From: an uncultured Bacillaceae bacterium
GTDB taxonomy: Bacteria; Bacillota; Bacilli; Bacillales; Caldibacillaceae
DNA length: 23,407 nt
Direction of reading: 5' to 3'
Assembly (NCBI GenBank): GCA_937934645.1
Contig: CALGYZ010000004.1
Span: 1-23,407, forward strand
Under the pieces are notes generated by a model. The model had not been told where the DNA came from and ran no database searches. It was given only the letters and a program-made list of their open reading frames with translations. The position numbers and the translations under genes were made by a program. Shown piece after piece: positions 14,981-23,407 of this stretch; position 1 is the stretch's first letter, and each line of letters begins with the position of its first letter.

Positions 14981-15004
14981 TACGGTAAAAAAAGTTTTAC
15001 CGTA
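14981..15004. repeat. Perfect 10-bp inverted repeat
   Basis: TACGGTAAAA and TTTTACCGTA flank a four-base spacer. It lies between the promoter of the YhjD-like gene and that of the TVP38 gene. Read on the minus strand it is followed by TTTTTAT and could terminate antisense transcripts; it could also be an operator. Confidence 0.5.
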
Positions 15005-15038
15005 AGGATAATAAAATGATAAAAAAGACGGAGATTAA

Positions 15039-15047
15039 TGATATAAT
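15039..15047 (+). promoter_or_regulatory. Extended -10 promoter of the TVP38 gene
   Basis: TGATATAAT gives a TGn extended element joined to a perfect TATAAT at 15042-15047. No good -35 is seen at the normal distance. Transcription would start near 15054 and include the hairpin at 15064-15096. Confidence 0.5.
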
Positions 15048-15063
15048 TCTTTTATGAGTCCGG

Positions 15064-15096
15064 GGTTTGTCCGGTCGGGGAACTGCCGGACAGACC
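15064..15096 (+). promoter_or_regulatory. Leader hairpin upstream of the TVP38 gene
   Basis: GGTTTGTCCGG pairs with CCGGACAGACC over 11 pairs (one G-U) around an 11-base loop. There is no T-tract after it, so it is probably not a terminator. It ends 11 bases before the ribosome binding site and could stabilise the leader or affect translation. Confidence 0.45.
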
Positions 15097-15121
15097 GCAT
15101 ACCTTTTAAGGGAGATTGTGT

Positions 15122-15784
15122 ATGAATTTTACGGAAATTTTGGAATGGTTTACACTGGAAAATTTAATGGAATTAATACACGATTACCGTTCATTCGGTC
15201 CGGTCCCCGGTATTCTTTTGCCGTTTATTGAAGCTTTTTTGCCGTTTTTGCCGTTGATTGTTTTTATTACGGCTAATGCCAATGCTTTCGGACTTGGCTT
15301 GGGTTTTTTGTTTTCCTGGATCGGGGCAAGTTCAGGCGCACTGCTCGTTTTTTCCCTTGTCCGTAAATATGGTCAAAAACGGTTCTTATCCTTTTTAACA
15401 AATTATAAACAAGTAAAGAAATTGGTCGGCTGGGTTGACCGGCGCGGATTCGGACTTTTGTTTTTGCTTATTTGTTTTCCGTTTACACCGTCTGCCCTCG
15501 TAAATATTGTTGCAGGTTTATCGAAAATCAGTTTTTATCAATACGCATTAAGTGTACTGACCGGTAAAATGGTGATGATTTTCAGCGTCAGTTATATCGG
15601 CCACGATCTTCCGTCCCTGATCCAAAATCCGAAGAAAACAATCGTTTTATTAGTGATTATTTTTCTTTTATGGGCTACGGGAAAACGGCTTGAGGCATAT
15701 ATTGACAGCCGGGTGGAACAAGACCGAAAAAAAGAAGCGGAAGATTATAAAAAGGAAAGGCAGAGAAGAGTGAATCACCAATAA
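15122..15784 (+). CDS. yhjE: TVP38/TMEM64 family membrane protein (YhjE-like)
   Basis: This integral membrane protein belongs to the TVP38/TMEM64 (SNARE-associated, DedA-like) family, members of which have been linked to lipid scrambling or membrane homeostasis; the substrate here is unknown. The 220-residue protein has hydrophobic segments at about 27-50, 53-81, 111-133, 140-160 and 172-187, the family re-entrant sequences PFIEAFLPFLPLIVF and FPFTPSALVNIVAGLSKIS, and a long charged C-terminal tail (EQDRKKEAEDYKKERQRR). The ATG at 15122 has AAGGGAG seven bases before it. It matches the B. subtilis YhjE position between comK/yhjD and addB. There is no clear terminator in the 72-base gap before addB, so read-through is possible. 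Confidence 0.87.
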   Translation: MNFTEILEWFTLENLMELIHDYRSFGPVPGILLPFIEAFLPFLPLIVFITANANAFGLGLGFLFSWIGASSGALLVFSLVRKYGQKRFLSFLTNYKQVKKLVGWVDRRGFGLLFLLICFPFTPSALVNIVAGLSKISFYQYALSVLTGKMVMIFSVSYIGHDLPSLIQNPKKTIVLLVIIFLLWATGKRLEAYIDSRVEQDRKKEAEDYKKERQRRVNHQ

Positions 15785-15856
15785 CCGGAGAAACCGGATG
15801 TTTAATGTTTACATATAAATTAAGTATTTTGCATCGGTGAAGGGGGAATCGATCCT

Positions 15857-18800
15857 ATGTCGCTCCGATTTGTACGCGGCCGTTCCGGAAGCGGGAAAAC
15901 GGGCTTTATTATTGACGAAATGGTTGAGGAATTACAGAAGGATCCGGCAGGAAATCCGTTAATTTATATTGTTCCGGATCAAATGACTTTTTTATCTGAA
16001 CAAAAACTGGTTTCCCGGCCGGGTATTGAAGGAATGTTCCGGCTGCAAGTATACAGTTTTACACGGCTGGCCTGGCGCATTTTGCAGGAAACAGGCGGAA
16101 TCAGCCGTCTCCATATTCAATCTTCAGGTCTGAATATGCTGATTCGGAAAATTATTAATGAAAATAAGGACAGGCTCCGCGTCTTTCAACAGACAGCGGA
16201 TAAGTTCGGTTTTATCGATCAGGTCGAACAGTTGTTCGCTGAATTTAAACGGTACTGTATTATGCCGGAAGAGATGACATGGCAAAAAGAAAAAACGGAT
16301 CATCCGGCGCTGGAAGCAAAAATACATGATTTGGAGCTGATTTATTCGTTATTTGAAAAGCAAATCCAGGGTACTTATCTGGCATCGGAAGATTATTTAC
16401 CGCTTTTGGCGGAAAAAATCAAGGATTCTGAGCTGTTGAGGGAAGCGGAAATATATATTGACGGTTTCCACAGTTTCACTCCCCAGGAATATATGGTGAT
16501 CGAACAGCTGTTAAAATATACGAAACGGGTCACGATCGTTCTTGATACCGACCGGGATTACCGGAACTGCAATCCTGAAGAATACGAGCTGTTCCGGATG
16601 ACAGGAGAAACCTATGCGACAATGTATCAAATTGCATTGGACAATGGAATCGACGTGGAAGATGATGTTGTGTTTGAAAAAAACGTCCGGTACCAAAATC
16701 CGTCTCTCATTCATCTCGAGGAACATTTTAATCAAATAGAGGTGAAAGAATTCCCGGAAGAACCAGATATATACTTTTGTGAGGCGGCTGACAAAAGAGC
16801 GGAAATTGAAGGAATCGGACGGAAAATTGTCAGTCTTGTCCGGGACGGCGGTTACCGTTATAAGGATATTGCAATTTTAGTCCGGAATGGTGACAGTTAT
16901 TACGAACTGTTCGATACTATATTTACAGATTACAAGATTCCTTATTATATCGACCAGAAACGGCCGATGGTAAATCATCCGTTAATTGAACTGATCCGGT
17001 CAACCCTTGAAATTATTACCGGTTTTTGGCGGCATGATGCAGTTTTCCGGGCAGTGAAAACCGAGCTGTTATTTCCTTTGAATGTACGCCGGGAAGTGAT
17101 AAGGGAAAAAATGGACCGGCTAGAAAATTACTGTTTAGAATATGGAATCCAAGGGAAAAAATGGATTTCAAAGGAACGCTGGCCTTACAGACGGTATAAA
17201 GGGCTAGACCGTGATTTTCCGCAAACCGATGATGAAAGAAAAATAGAACAGGAGATAAATGAATCGCGGCTAATCATATCCGCGCCCGTTAACCGTCTAG
17301 CGAATCGGTTAAAACGTGCGGAAAACGGACGTGAATTGTGTGCGGCATTATTTTTATATTTAGAAGAACTTGATGTTCCCGCCAAATTGGAAAAAATGCA
17401 GCTTGAAGCCGAGGAAAAGGGAAGATTGGTATTAAGCCGGGAACACGAACAGGCTTGGAATGCCGTTATTCAATTGATGGATCAATATGTTGAAATATTG
17501 GGGGAAGAAAAAGTAACCGTCAAAGAATTTACCGAAATTATCGAGGCGGGATTGGAAGCATTGAAATTTTCTCTCGTTCCGCCGGCCATCGACCAGGTCA
17601 TTGTAGCGGATATGGAACAGTCCAGGCTGTCGGATGTCAAAGCAGCTTTTGTGATCGGTTTAAATGATGATGTGCTCCCGAAAAAATTTTCTGAACAGGG
17701 AATCCTGACTGATGAGGAACGGGAACATTTAATTGAAAGCGGATTTGAAATCGCACCGACAAATAAAACCAAAATGCTGGATGAGGATTTTATTGCTTAC
17801 AAGGCGTTCACAACTCCTTCTGATTTATTGTTTATCAGCTATCCTTTAGCGGATGAAGAAGGAAAGGCAAAGTTGCCGTCTCCGTATGTAAAACGGCTAA
17901 GGGAGATGTTCCCGAAAGGAAAAACGTTATTGTTCGGCAATGAAATAACAGAAATGGATCCGGCGGAACAAATCGAAGTGCTGGTCAATAAAAACGCAGC
18001 TTTAACCCATGTTACTTATCAACTGCAAGCGTATAAGCGAAATGAACCGGTGCATGACTTGTGGTGGGATTGCTACAATTTATTGCTGGAAAGTAACCGA
18101 AAAGAGGAAGTAAAACGTGTGCTTGCCAGCCTGTTTTTTGAAAATAAAACAGAGTCGCTGACGAAAGACACGGTAAAAGAATTGTACGGGGAAGTCATCC
18201 AGGGCAGCATTTCCAAAATGGAAACCTTTAATCAATGTCCTTTCCGATTTTTTGCATCTAAAGGGTTAAGGCTGGACGAACGGCAAACCTTCCGTTTGGA
18301 ATCCCTTCATGTAGGTATTTTATACCATCACGCATTAAAATATATCGGTGACCGGGTCATAGAAAAACAGTTAACATGGGGAAAACTGACGGAAACACAA
18401 ATTGAAACGCTAGTGAAAGAAGCCATGGATATGCTGGCTCCGAAAGTGCAAAATGAAATATTGCTCAGCACGCACCGCCATCGATACTTTAAACAGAAAC
18501 TGGAACATGTGCTTCTGAGAACGGTGAAAGTGCTTGATCAACAGGCGGGGGCAAGCAAGTTTATTCCGGTCAAACTGGAATTGTCCTTCGGGCCGGACGG
18601 AGAATTGCCGCCCCTTGAGCTGCAATTAAAAAACGGCATGAAAATGCAGCTGAACGGAAAAATTGACCGCGTGGACAAGGCAAAAAGCGAAAAAGGTGTC
18701 TATTTACGGGTAATAGATTATAAATCAAGCGAACACGGATTAGAGCTTGGCGAGGTTTATTACGGTATTGCCCTGCAACTCCTCACGTATCTTGATGTTT

Positions 18801-19336
18801 TACTTGAATATGCAGAAAAACTGGTCAGTGCTCCGGCATATCCCGCCGGCGTACTCTATTTCCATGTCCATAATCCATTTTTGAACACCTCAAAGCCGTT
18901 GGAACCGGAGAAAATTGAACAGGAAATATTTAAGAAATTTAAAATGAAGGGTCTCGTTTTATCGGATTCGGAAGTTGTCCGCTTAATGGATCAAACTTTG
19001 GAATCCGGAAGTTCAAGTATCATCAATGCAGGGATAAATAAAAACGGCAGTCTCAGTGCCAGATCAAAAGCCGCTAATGAAGAGGAGTTCCATGTTTTAC
19101 GGAAATATGTCCGCCATGTTTTCAGGGAAACAGGAAACAAAATAGTTGACGGAAAGACCGATATCGCTCCGTTTAAGACAAATGACGACAAAACTGCCTG
19201 CACATATTGCCCGTTCAAACCGGTTTGTTTATTTGACCAGTCGATGAAAGGAAATCATTACCGGTATCTTCCTAAGTTAAAAGATAAAGAGGCGCTCGGA
19301 AACATAAAGGAGGTCGTTAAAGATGAACATTCCTGA
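15857..19336 (+). CDS. addB: ATP-dependent helicase/nuclease AddB
   Basis: This is the B subunit of the AddAB helicase-nuclease, the Firmicute functional counterpart of RecBCD: it resects double-strand breaks, recognises Chi and prepares ends for RecA. The 1159-residue protein (1166 in B. subtilis) has a Walker A motif GRSGSGKT at 8-15, a degenerate helicase core, and a C-terminal RecB-type nuclease domain with GKIDRVDK and LRVIDYKSS. Four cysteines, Cys794 (FNQCPFRF) and Cys1115, 1118 and 1124 (CTYCPFKPVC), match the known iron-sulfur staple around the nuclease. The ATG has AAGGGGGAA nine bases before it. The end overlaps addA by 14 bases. Confidence 0.96.
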   Translation: MSLRFVRGRSGSGKTGFIIDEMVEELQKDPAGNPLIYIVPDQMTFLSEQKLVSRPGIEGMFRLQVYSFTRLAWRILQETGGISRLHIQSSGLNMLIRKIINENKDRLRVFQQTADKFGFIDQVEQLFAEFKRYCIMPEEMTWQKEKTDHPALEAKIHDLELIYSLFEKQIQGTYLASEDYLPLLAEKIKDSELLREAEIYIDGFHSFTPQEYMVIEQLLKYTKRVTIVLDTDRDYRNCNPEEYELFRMTGETYATMYQIALDNGIDVEDDVVFEKNVRYQNPSLIHLEEHFNQIEVKEFPEEPDIYFCEAADKRAEIEGIGRKIVSLVRDGGYRYKDIAILVRNGDSYYELFDTIFTDYKIPYYIDQKRPMVNHPLIELIRSTLEIITGFWRHDAVFRAVKTELLFPLNVRREVIREKMDRLENYCLEYGIQGKKWISKERWPYRRYKGLDRDFPQTDDERKIEQEINESRLIISAPVNRLANRLKRAENGRELCAALFLYLEELDVPAKLEKMQLEAEEKGRLVLSREHEQAWNAVIQLMDQYVEILGEEKVTVKEFTEIIEAGLEALKFSLVPPAIDQVIVADMEQSRLSDVKAAFVIGLNDDVLPKKFSEQGILTDEEREHLIESGFEIAPTNKTKMLDEDFIAYKAFTTPSDLLFISYPLADEEGKAKLPSPYVKRLREMFPKGKTLLFGNEITEMDPAEQIEVLVNKNAALTHVTYQLQAYKRNEPVHDLWWDCYNLLLESNRKEEVKRVLASLFFENKTESLTKDTVKELYGEVIQGSISKMETFNQCPFRFFASKGLRLDERQTFRLESLHVGILYHHALKYIGDRVIEKQLTWGKLTETQIETLVKEAMDMLAPKVQNEILLSTHRHRYFKQKLEHVLLRTVKVLDQQAGASKFIPVKLELSFGPDGELPPLELQLKNGMKMQLNGKIDRVDKAKSEKGVYLRVIDYKSSEHGLELGEVYYGIALQLLTYLDVLLEYAEKLVSAPAYPAGVLYFHVHNPFLNTSKPLEPEKIEQEIFKKFKMKGLVLSDSEVVRLMDQTLESGSSSIINAGINKNGSLSARSKAANEEEFHVLRKYVRHVFRETGNKIVDGKTDIAPFKTNDDKTACTYCPFKPVCLFDQSMKGNHYRYLPKLKDKEALGNIKEVVKDEHS

Positions 19337-22300
19337 AAAACCGGATCATGAGATCTGGACGGATGACCAGTGGCGGGCCATCCATGCCGGCGGCTGCGAT
19401 ATCCTTGTGTCAGCTGCCGCCGGTTCCGGGAAAACAGCGGTGCTCGTTGAACGGATCATCCGGCGCATTATCAATAAAGAGGTTAGTGTGGACAAGCTTT
19501 TGGTGACGACCTTTACCGAAGCGGCAGCTGTGGAAATGAAACAGCGAATCCGGGAAAAGCTGGAAGAGGCAATGATCGAAAATCGGGATTCTGATTTGCG
19601 CGAGCAGTTAAACTTATTAAACCGTGCAAAAATATCCACCCTCCATTCCTTTTGTTCTGAAGTCGTCCGAAAATATTACTATTTAACAGATATCGATCCG
19701 GCTTTCCGTATCATCGACAGCACAGAAGATGTCCTGTTGCGGGAAGAAGCGATGGAACAGATGCTGGAAGAAGAATACGGAAAGGCGGACAATGAAGCGT
19801 TTTTCCGTGTTGTCGATATGTTTGCAAGCGACCGGGATGACACAGGTTTGCAGGACGTAATTGAAAAGCTGTACGATTTTGCCCGGGCGACGCCGGAGCC
19901 AGAAAAATGGCTGAATAAATTGTCGGACAACTATGATATCGACAGCGGGAAAACGATCGATGACCTGCCGTTTATTGAACCGCTTGTAAAGGAGATCCAG
20001 CTGCAATTGGAGGAAGCAAAACGGCTTTTTGAAGCGGGATATGCATTGACACAAAAGTCCGGGGGGCCCTTTCCGCGGGCGGAAAACTTTACGGAAGATC
20101 TTCAAACTGTTGAAAGACTGATCAATGCAGGTAAAAAATCCTTCCAGGCGCTTTACGAGGAGATTCAGTCTGTAAAATTCAGCAATTTAAAAAGGGTTAG
20201 CAAAAAGGATGAATTTGATCAAACATATGTTGAACAGACAAAAGATTTGCGGGACCAAGGCAAAAAAATCATCGAGAAAATCCGGGATGATATATTCTTC
20301 CGCAAGCCGGAAACCTTTTTAAAGGATTTAAAAGAAATGCAAGAACCGGTACAAACCATTGCCGGGCTTGTCAAAAAATTTGCGCAGTACTACAGCCGTA
20401 TAAAAAAGGAAAAAGCAGTAGCCGATTTTTCTGATTTGGAGCATTATACTCTGAAAATTCTCGGGCGCTATGATGAATCAGGCAAGCTTGTACCGACAGA
20501 GGTTGCCCGGGAATACCAGGATCAATTTAAAGAAGTGTACATTGACGAATATCAGGACACAAACTCGGTGCAAGAGGCGATTTTGCAATTAGTAAAACAG
20601 CCGACGGAAGAAAACGGAAATATGTTTATGGTCGGCGATGTGAAACAGTCCATTTACCGTTTCCGACTGGCCGAACCGGAACTGTTTCTGGATAAATACC
20701 GCCGGTTTACAAAAGCAGGGCACAAGAGCGGGGTACGGATCGATTTATCCCAAAATTTCCGGAGCCGGAAAGAAATCCTGGATGCGGTGAACTTTTTATT
20801 TAAGCAAATCATGGATCGAAACATCGGTGAAATTGAATATGACCGGGATGCTGAGTTAAAACAAGGGGCAGATTACCCGGAAGATGATGTCTATCCCGTT
20901 GAAGCCGTTATTCTTCATAAAGATGAAGAAGATTCAGATCAAAGAAACCCTGTTTATAACCGTGAAGACAGCGGAAACAGGGAAGATGGATTTTCCCTGG
21001 AAGAGCTGGAACAATCGGAAATGGAGGCCCGGTATGTCGCGGGGAAAATCAGAAAACTCATGGACAGTGAAAAACAAATTTTTGATCCGAAGAAAAAGGC
21101 ATACCGACCGATCCAATACCGGGACATCGTCATTTTGCTCCGTTCGTTTGCCTGGGCGCCGCAATTTATGGAAGCATTAAAGGAATTCGATATTCCCGTG
21201 TATGCTGAAACTTCTGAAGGATATTTTGACAAGCCGGAAATCGAAACGATGATCTCCCTGTTGAAGGTTATAGACAACCCGCAGCAGGATATTCCGCTGG
21301 CCGGGGTATTGCGTTCGCCGATTGTCGGTCTTTCGGAAGAGCAGCTTGCCCGGATCCGGGTGTATACAAAAAGCGGCAGCTATTATGAAGCGGTGAAAAA
21401 CTTTTTAAACCGGGATGTCAGTGATGTGATTGAAAAAAATGCACAGAAAAAACTTGAGTTATTTATCGGACGGTTAAATGACTGGCGCACGCTGGCGCGC
21501 CAGGGGGCATTATCGGATTTGATCTGGCAGTTATACCGGGATACAAATTTTTACGACTATGCGGGCGGTCTTCCCGGCGGCAAGCAGAGACAGGCAAACT
21601 TGCGGGCGCTTTACGACCGGGCGCGTGCGTATGAATCTACTTCCTTCCGCGGACTTTACCGGTTTTTGCGGTTTATTGACCGGATCAAAGAGCAGAAGAG
21701 GGATTTAGGCGAGGCCCGGAGCCTTGGGGAACAGGAAGATGTCGTTCGCATTATGACGATCCACAAAAGTAAAGGACTGGAATTTCCGGTTGTATTCGTA
21801 TCCGGACTTACGCGGAAATTTAACACGAATGATTTAAAAAAGGAATATTTGTTTGATAAAGATTTCGGTTTTGCCGTTCAATACATGAATCCGGAAAAAC
21901 GAATACGGTATCCGTCAATTTTCCATATGGCGTTGAAAAGAAAGAAAAGGCTGGAAATGCTGGCGGAAGAAATGCGTGTTTTATACGTTGCGTTAACAAG
22001 GGCGAAGGAAAAACTTTATTTAATTGGCTCTTTCAAAGAACAGCCGGAGAAGCTTTTGAAAAATTGGCAGAAACATTTAAAAAACTCCGGCTGGTTAATC
22101 AGCAATTATGACCGGATGAGGGCAGAACGCTTTTTTGACTGGATCGGCCCGGCACTCGTCCGTCACCGGGACGGCGAGGATTTACGCAACGGACAGGAAG
22201 AAGAATTGGATGCAAATCAATTCAAGGAAATATTCAATCATCCTTCCCAGTGGAAAGTACAATTGATTCCGGGAAGTGCGGTATTAAAAGAAGGGGAGGA

Positions 22301-23102
22301 CCGGGAAAAAGAAGACTTGCTCTTAAACTACGTACAAAAAGGAAAACCGGTTCCGCGGGAGTCGGATTACAAAGAAAAAATCCGGGCGCAGTTATCCTGG
22401 AAATATCCGTATTTGCCCGCGACTATCCACCGCAGCAAACAATCCGTTTCGGAAATGAAACGGCTGTGGGAATTACGGGATGAGCTCAGCGGGGATGACT
22501 TCATCCGCCCGTTTAAAAAACCGATTACGATGCGTCCGAAATTTATGCAGAAAAAAAAGGTAACGCCGGCAGAAAAAGGAACGAGTATGCATATGGTGAT
22601 GCAGCATATTAGCTTAAAGGAAAAGCCGGATAAACAATCGATTGAAGAACTGTTATCGCAGTTGCAGGCAAAAGAAATTTTGACGGCGGAAGAAGCGGAA
22701 GTCGTTGAGACAGAGCAAATTGTCCGGTTTTTTGACACCCGGCTCGGGGAAAGGCTGTTACAGGCGGAATGGGTAAAAAGGGAAGTACCGTTCAGCTTTT
22801 CTTTGCCGGCGCGGGAAGTATACTCCGGTTGGCAGGAAGGGGAGGACCGCGTTATTATTCAGGGAATTGTGGATTGTTTGTTTAAAGATGATGAAGGACT
22901 TGTGATCATTGACTACAAAACCGATCAAATTAAAGAACGGTTCCCCGGCGGGTTTGAACAAGCCAGGCCCGTTTTGTTAAACCGGTATGAAACACAAATT
23001 CAATTGTACCGCCAGGCGGTTGAATCCATATTAAAAGAAGAAGTCCGTGAAGCATATCTGTTTTTCTTTGATGGTGCCCATATATTGCCGGTTGATTATT
23101 AA
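19323..23102 (+). CDS. addA: ATP-dependent helicase/nuclease AddA
   Basis: This is the motor and 3'-strand nuclease subunit of AddAB. The 1259-residue protein (about 1232 in B. subtilis) is a UvrD/RecB-type SF1A helicase: Walker A AAAGSGKT at 31-38, motif Ia TTFTEAAAVEMKQRI, motif II IDEYQDT with Asp408-Glu409, motif III VGDVKQSIYRFR, motif V IMTIHKSKGLEFPVVF and motif VI VALTRAKEKLYL with Arg893. The C-terminal RecB nuclease domain has GIVDCLF and IIDYKTDQ with catalytic Asp1197 and Lys1199. Start ATG 19323 lies within the end of addB, with AAAGGAGG upstream, so the subunits are translationally coupled. sbcD and sbcC, which follow in B. subtilis, are absent. Confidence 0.96.
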   Translation: MNIPEKPDHEIWTDDQWRAIHAGGCDILVSAAAGSGKTAVLVERIIRRIINKEVSVDKLLVTTFTEAAAVEMKQRIREKLEEAMIENRDSDLREQLNLLNRAKISTLHSFCSEVVRKYYYLTDIDPAFRIIDSTEDVLLREEAMEQMLEEEYGKADNEAFFRVVDMFASDRDDTGLQDVIEKLYDFARATPEPEKWLNKLSDNYDIDSGKTIDDLPFIEPLVKEIQLQLEEAKRLFEAGYALTQKSGGPFPRAENFTEDLQTVERLINAGKKSFQALYEEIQSVKFSNLKRVSKKDEFDQTYVEQTKDLRDQGKKIIEKIRDDIFFRKPETFLKDLKEMQEPVQTIAGLVKKFAQYYSRIKKEKAVADFSDLEHYTLKILGRYDESGKLVPTEVAREYQDQFKEVYIDEYQDTNSVQEAILQLVKQPTEENGNMFMVGDVKQSIYRFRLAEPELFLDKYRRFTKAGHKSGVRIDLSQNFRSRKEILDAVNFLFKQIMDRNIGEIEYDRDAELKQGADYPEDDVYPVEAVILHKDEEDSDQRNPVYNREDSGNREDGFSLEELEQSEMEARYVAGKIRKLMDSEKQIFDPKKKAYRPIQYRDIVILLRSFAWAPQFMEALKEFDIPVYAETSEGYFDKPEIETMISLLKVIDNPQQDIPLAGVLRSPIVGLSEEQLARIRVYTKSGSYYEAVKNFLNRDVSDVIEKNAQKKLELFIGRLNDWRTLARQGALSDLIWQLYRDTNFYDYAGGLPGGKQRQANLRALYDRARAYESTSFRGLYRFLRFIDRIKEQKRDLGEARSLGEQEDVVRIMTIHKSKGLEFPVVFVSGLTRKFNTNDLKKEYLFDKDFGFAVQYMNPEKRIRYPSIFHMALKRKKRLEMLAEEMRVLYVALTRAKEKLYLIGSFKEQPEKLLKNWQKHLKNSGWLISNYDRMRAERFFDWIGPALVRHRDGEDLRNGQEEELDANQFKEIFNHPSQWKVQLIPGSAVLKEGEDREKEDLLLNYVQKGKPVPRESDYKEKIRAQLSWKYPYLPATIHRSKQSVSEMKRLWELRDELSGDDFIRPFKKPITMRPKFMQKKKVTPAEKGTSMHMVMQHISLKEKPDKQSIEELLSQLQAKEILTAEEAEVVETEQIVRFFDTRLGERLLQAEWVKREVPFSFSLPAREVYSGWQEGEDRVIIQGIVDCLFKDDEGLVIIDYKTDQIKERFPGGFEQARPVLLNRYETQIQLYRQAVESILKEEVREAYLFFFDGAHILPVDY

Positions 23103-23107
23103 AATGG

Positions 23108-23152
23108 AAAAGCTGCCTTTCCAGACCATTGTCTGTAAAAGGCAGCTTTTTT
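23108..23152. terminator. Bidirectional terminator between addA and gerPF
   Basis: AAAAGCTGCCTTT pairs perfectly over 13 bases with AAAGGCAGCTTTT (23138-23150), with an inner CAGAC/GTCTG stem. The A-rich 5' arm and T-rich 3' arm let it work in both directions, ending addA and the convergent gerPF. The T-run touches the gerPF stop codon. Confidence 0.9.
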
Positions 23153-23369
23153 AATTGTTTTGACCCGCCGGCTGGTCGATGATATCCGGATCAACGGCAT
23201 TTGTCGCGTTAAAGGCATTGTTTGTGATATTGAATCCGCCGGTATTTCCGGAACCCGACCCTTGGTTTGATTTCGAGTTTGATTTTGGTGAAATGTTTAA
23301 CGTATCGCCAAAGTTTACAACTCCGCCGCCTACATTGACTACTTGTATAGAACCGATGATGGCTGGCAT
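23151..23369 (-). CDS. gerPF: Spore germination protein GerPF
   Basis: This small protein belongs to the GerPA/GerPF family. The gerP operon is expressed in the mother cell late in sporulation, and its products make the spore coat permeable to germinants. The 72-residue product starts MPAIIGSIQVVNVGGGVVNFGD and contains SPKSNSKSNQGSGSGNTGGF and NATNAVDPDIIDQP, the hallmark sequences of the family. I prefer the second Met (23369), with AAAGGA eight bases upstream; an in-frame ATG at 23378 would add three residues (MSC). In B. subtilis gerPF is the last gene of the operon and lies on the addAB side, as here, so gerPE and the others should continue beyond the right edge. GerPA is the main alternative. 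Confidence 0.88.
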   Translation of the reverse strand: MPAIIGSIQVVNVGGGVVNFGDTLNISPKSNSKSNQGSGSGNTGGFNITNNAFNATNAVDPDIIDQPAGQNN

Positions 23370-23407
23370 GCATGACATCCTTTTTATCGGAATTGTTATG
23401 GCTGGGT

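Noticed and set aside
1..23407. CRISPR arrays, tRNA/rRNA genes, prophage or transposase genes
   Set aside because: Looked for by eye and not seen. Most of the other open frames are shadows of the annotated genes.

Overview
The window looks like chromosomal DNA from an endospore-forming member of the Bacillaceae (Firmicutes). The evidence is strong AGGAGG-type ribosome binding sites, frequent GTG and TTG starts, rho-independent terminators, and a gene set familiar from the Bacillus subtilis ecs-hem-yhf-comK-addAB-gerP segment. All gene names rest on recognising protein sequences by eye and on recalled B. subtilis synteny. No search was run, and the genus cannot be fixed from this alone.

Layout. 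At 135-2824 (+) lies the ecsABC operon: an ABC ATPase, its membrane partner and EcsC, closed by a terminator. At 2955-4674 (-) lies a two-gene unit, an HmoB-like heme-degradation-family protein followed by an overlapping M20D amidohydrolase. A 395-bp AT-rich region with several perfect inverted repeats separates it from the divergent hemE-hemH pair (5070-7106, +), two late steps of coproporphyrin-dependent heme synthesis; hemY, which follows them in B. subtilis, is absent here. Next come a tiny zinc-ribbon-like gene yhfH (-), with its own promoter and terminator, and the pair yhfI-lplJ (+; metallo-hydrolase and lipoate-protein ligase).

From 9633 to 13294 (+) there is an orphan ABC-transporter lipoprotein of the COG2984 type with a clear sigma-A promoter, then azlC-azlD (branched-chain amino-acid export) and a membrane M48 protease. 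Around the competence regulator comK (13880-14500, +) sit a small IDEAL-domain gene on the minus strand and, convergent with and overlapping comK, a YhjD-like gene whose promoter carries a perfect match to the Bacillus LexA (SOS) box. The right part holds a TVP38/DedA-like membrane protein, the large addB-addA pair (recombination helicase-nuclease) with a bidirectional terminator, and the last gene of a gerP-type spore-coat germination operon (gerPF, -).

How it fits together. Several genes bear on DNA uptake and repair: ecs is needed for normal competence in B. subtilis, ComK drives competence, AddAB processes DNA ends, and the YhjD-like gene appears SOS-controlled. Heme synthesis and an HmoB-like protein form a second theme. 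Most genes are conserved core genes, and I do not see a clear novel system. The most interesting signals are regulatory or local: the SOS box, the comK/yhjD overlap and altered ComK tail, the changed catalytic residues of the HmoB-like protein, the palindromes near hemE, and the absence of hemY and sbcDC from their expected places.
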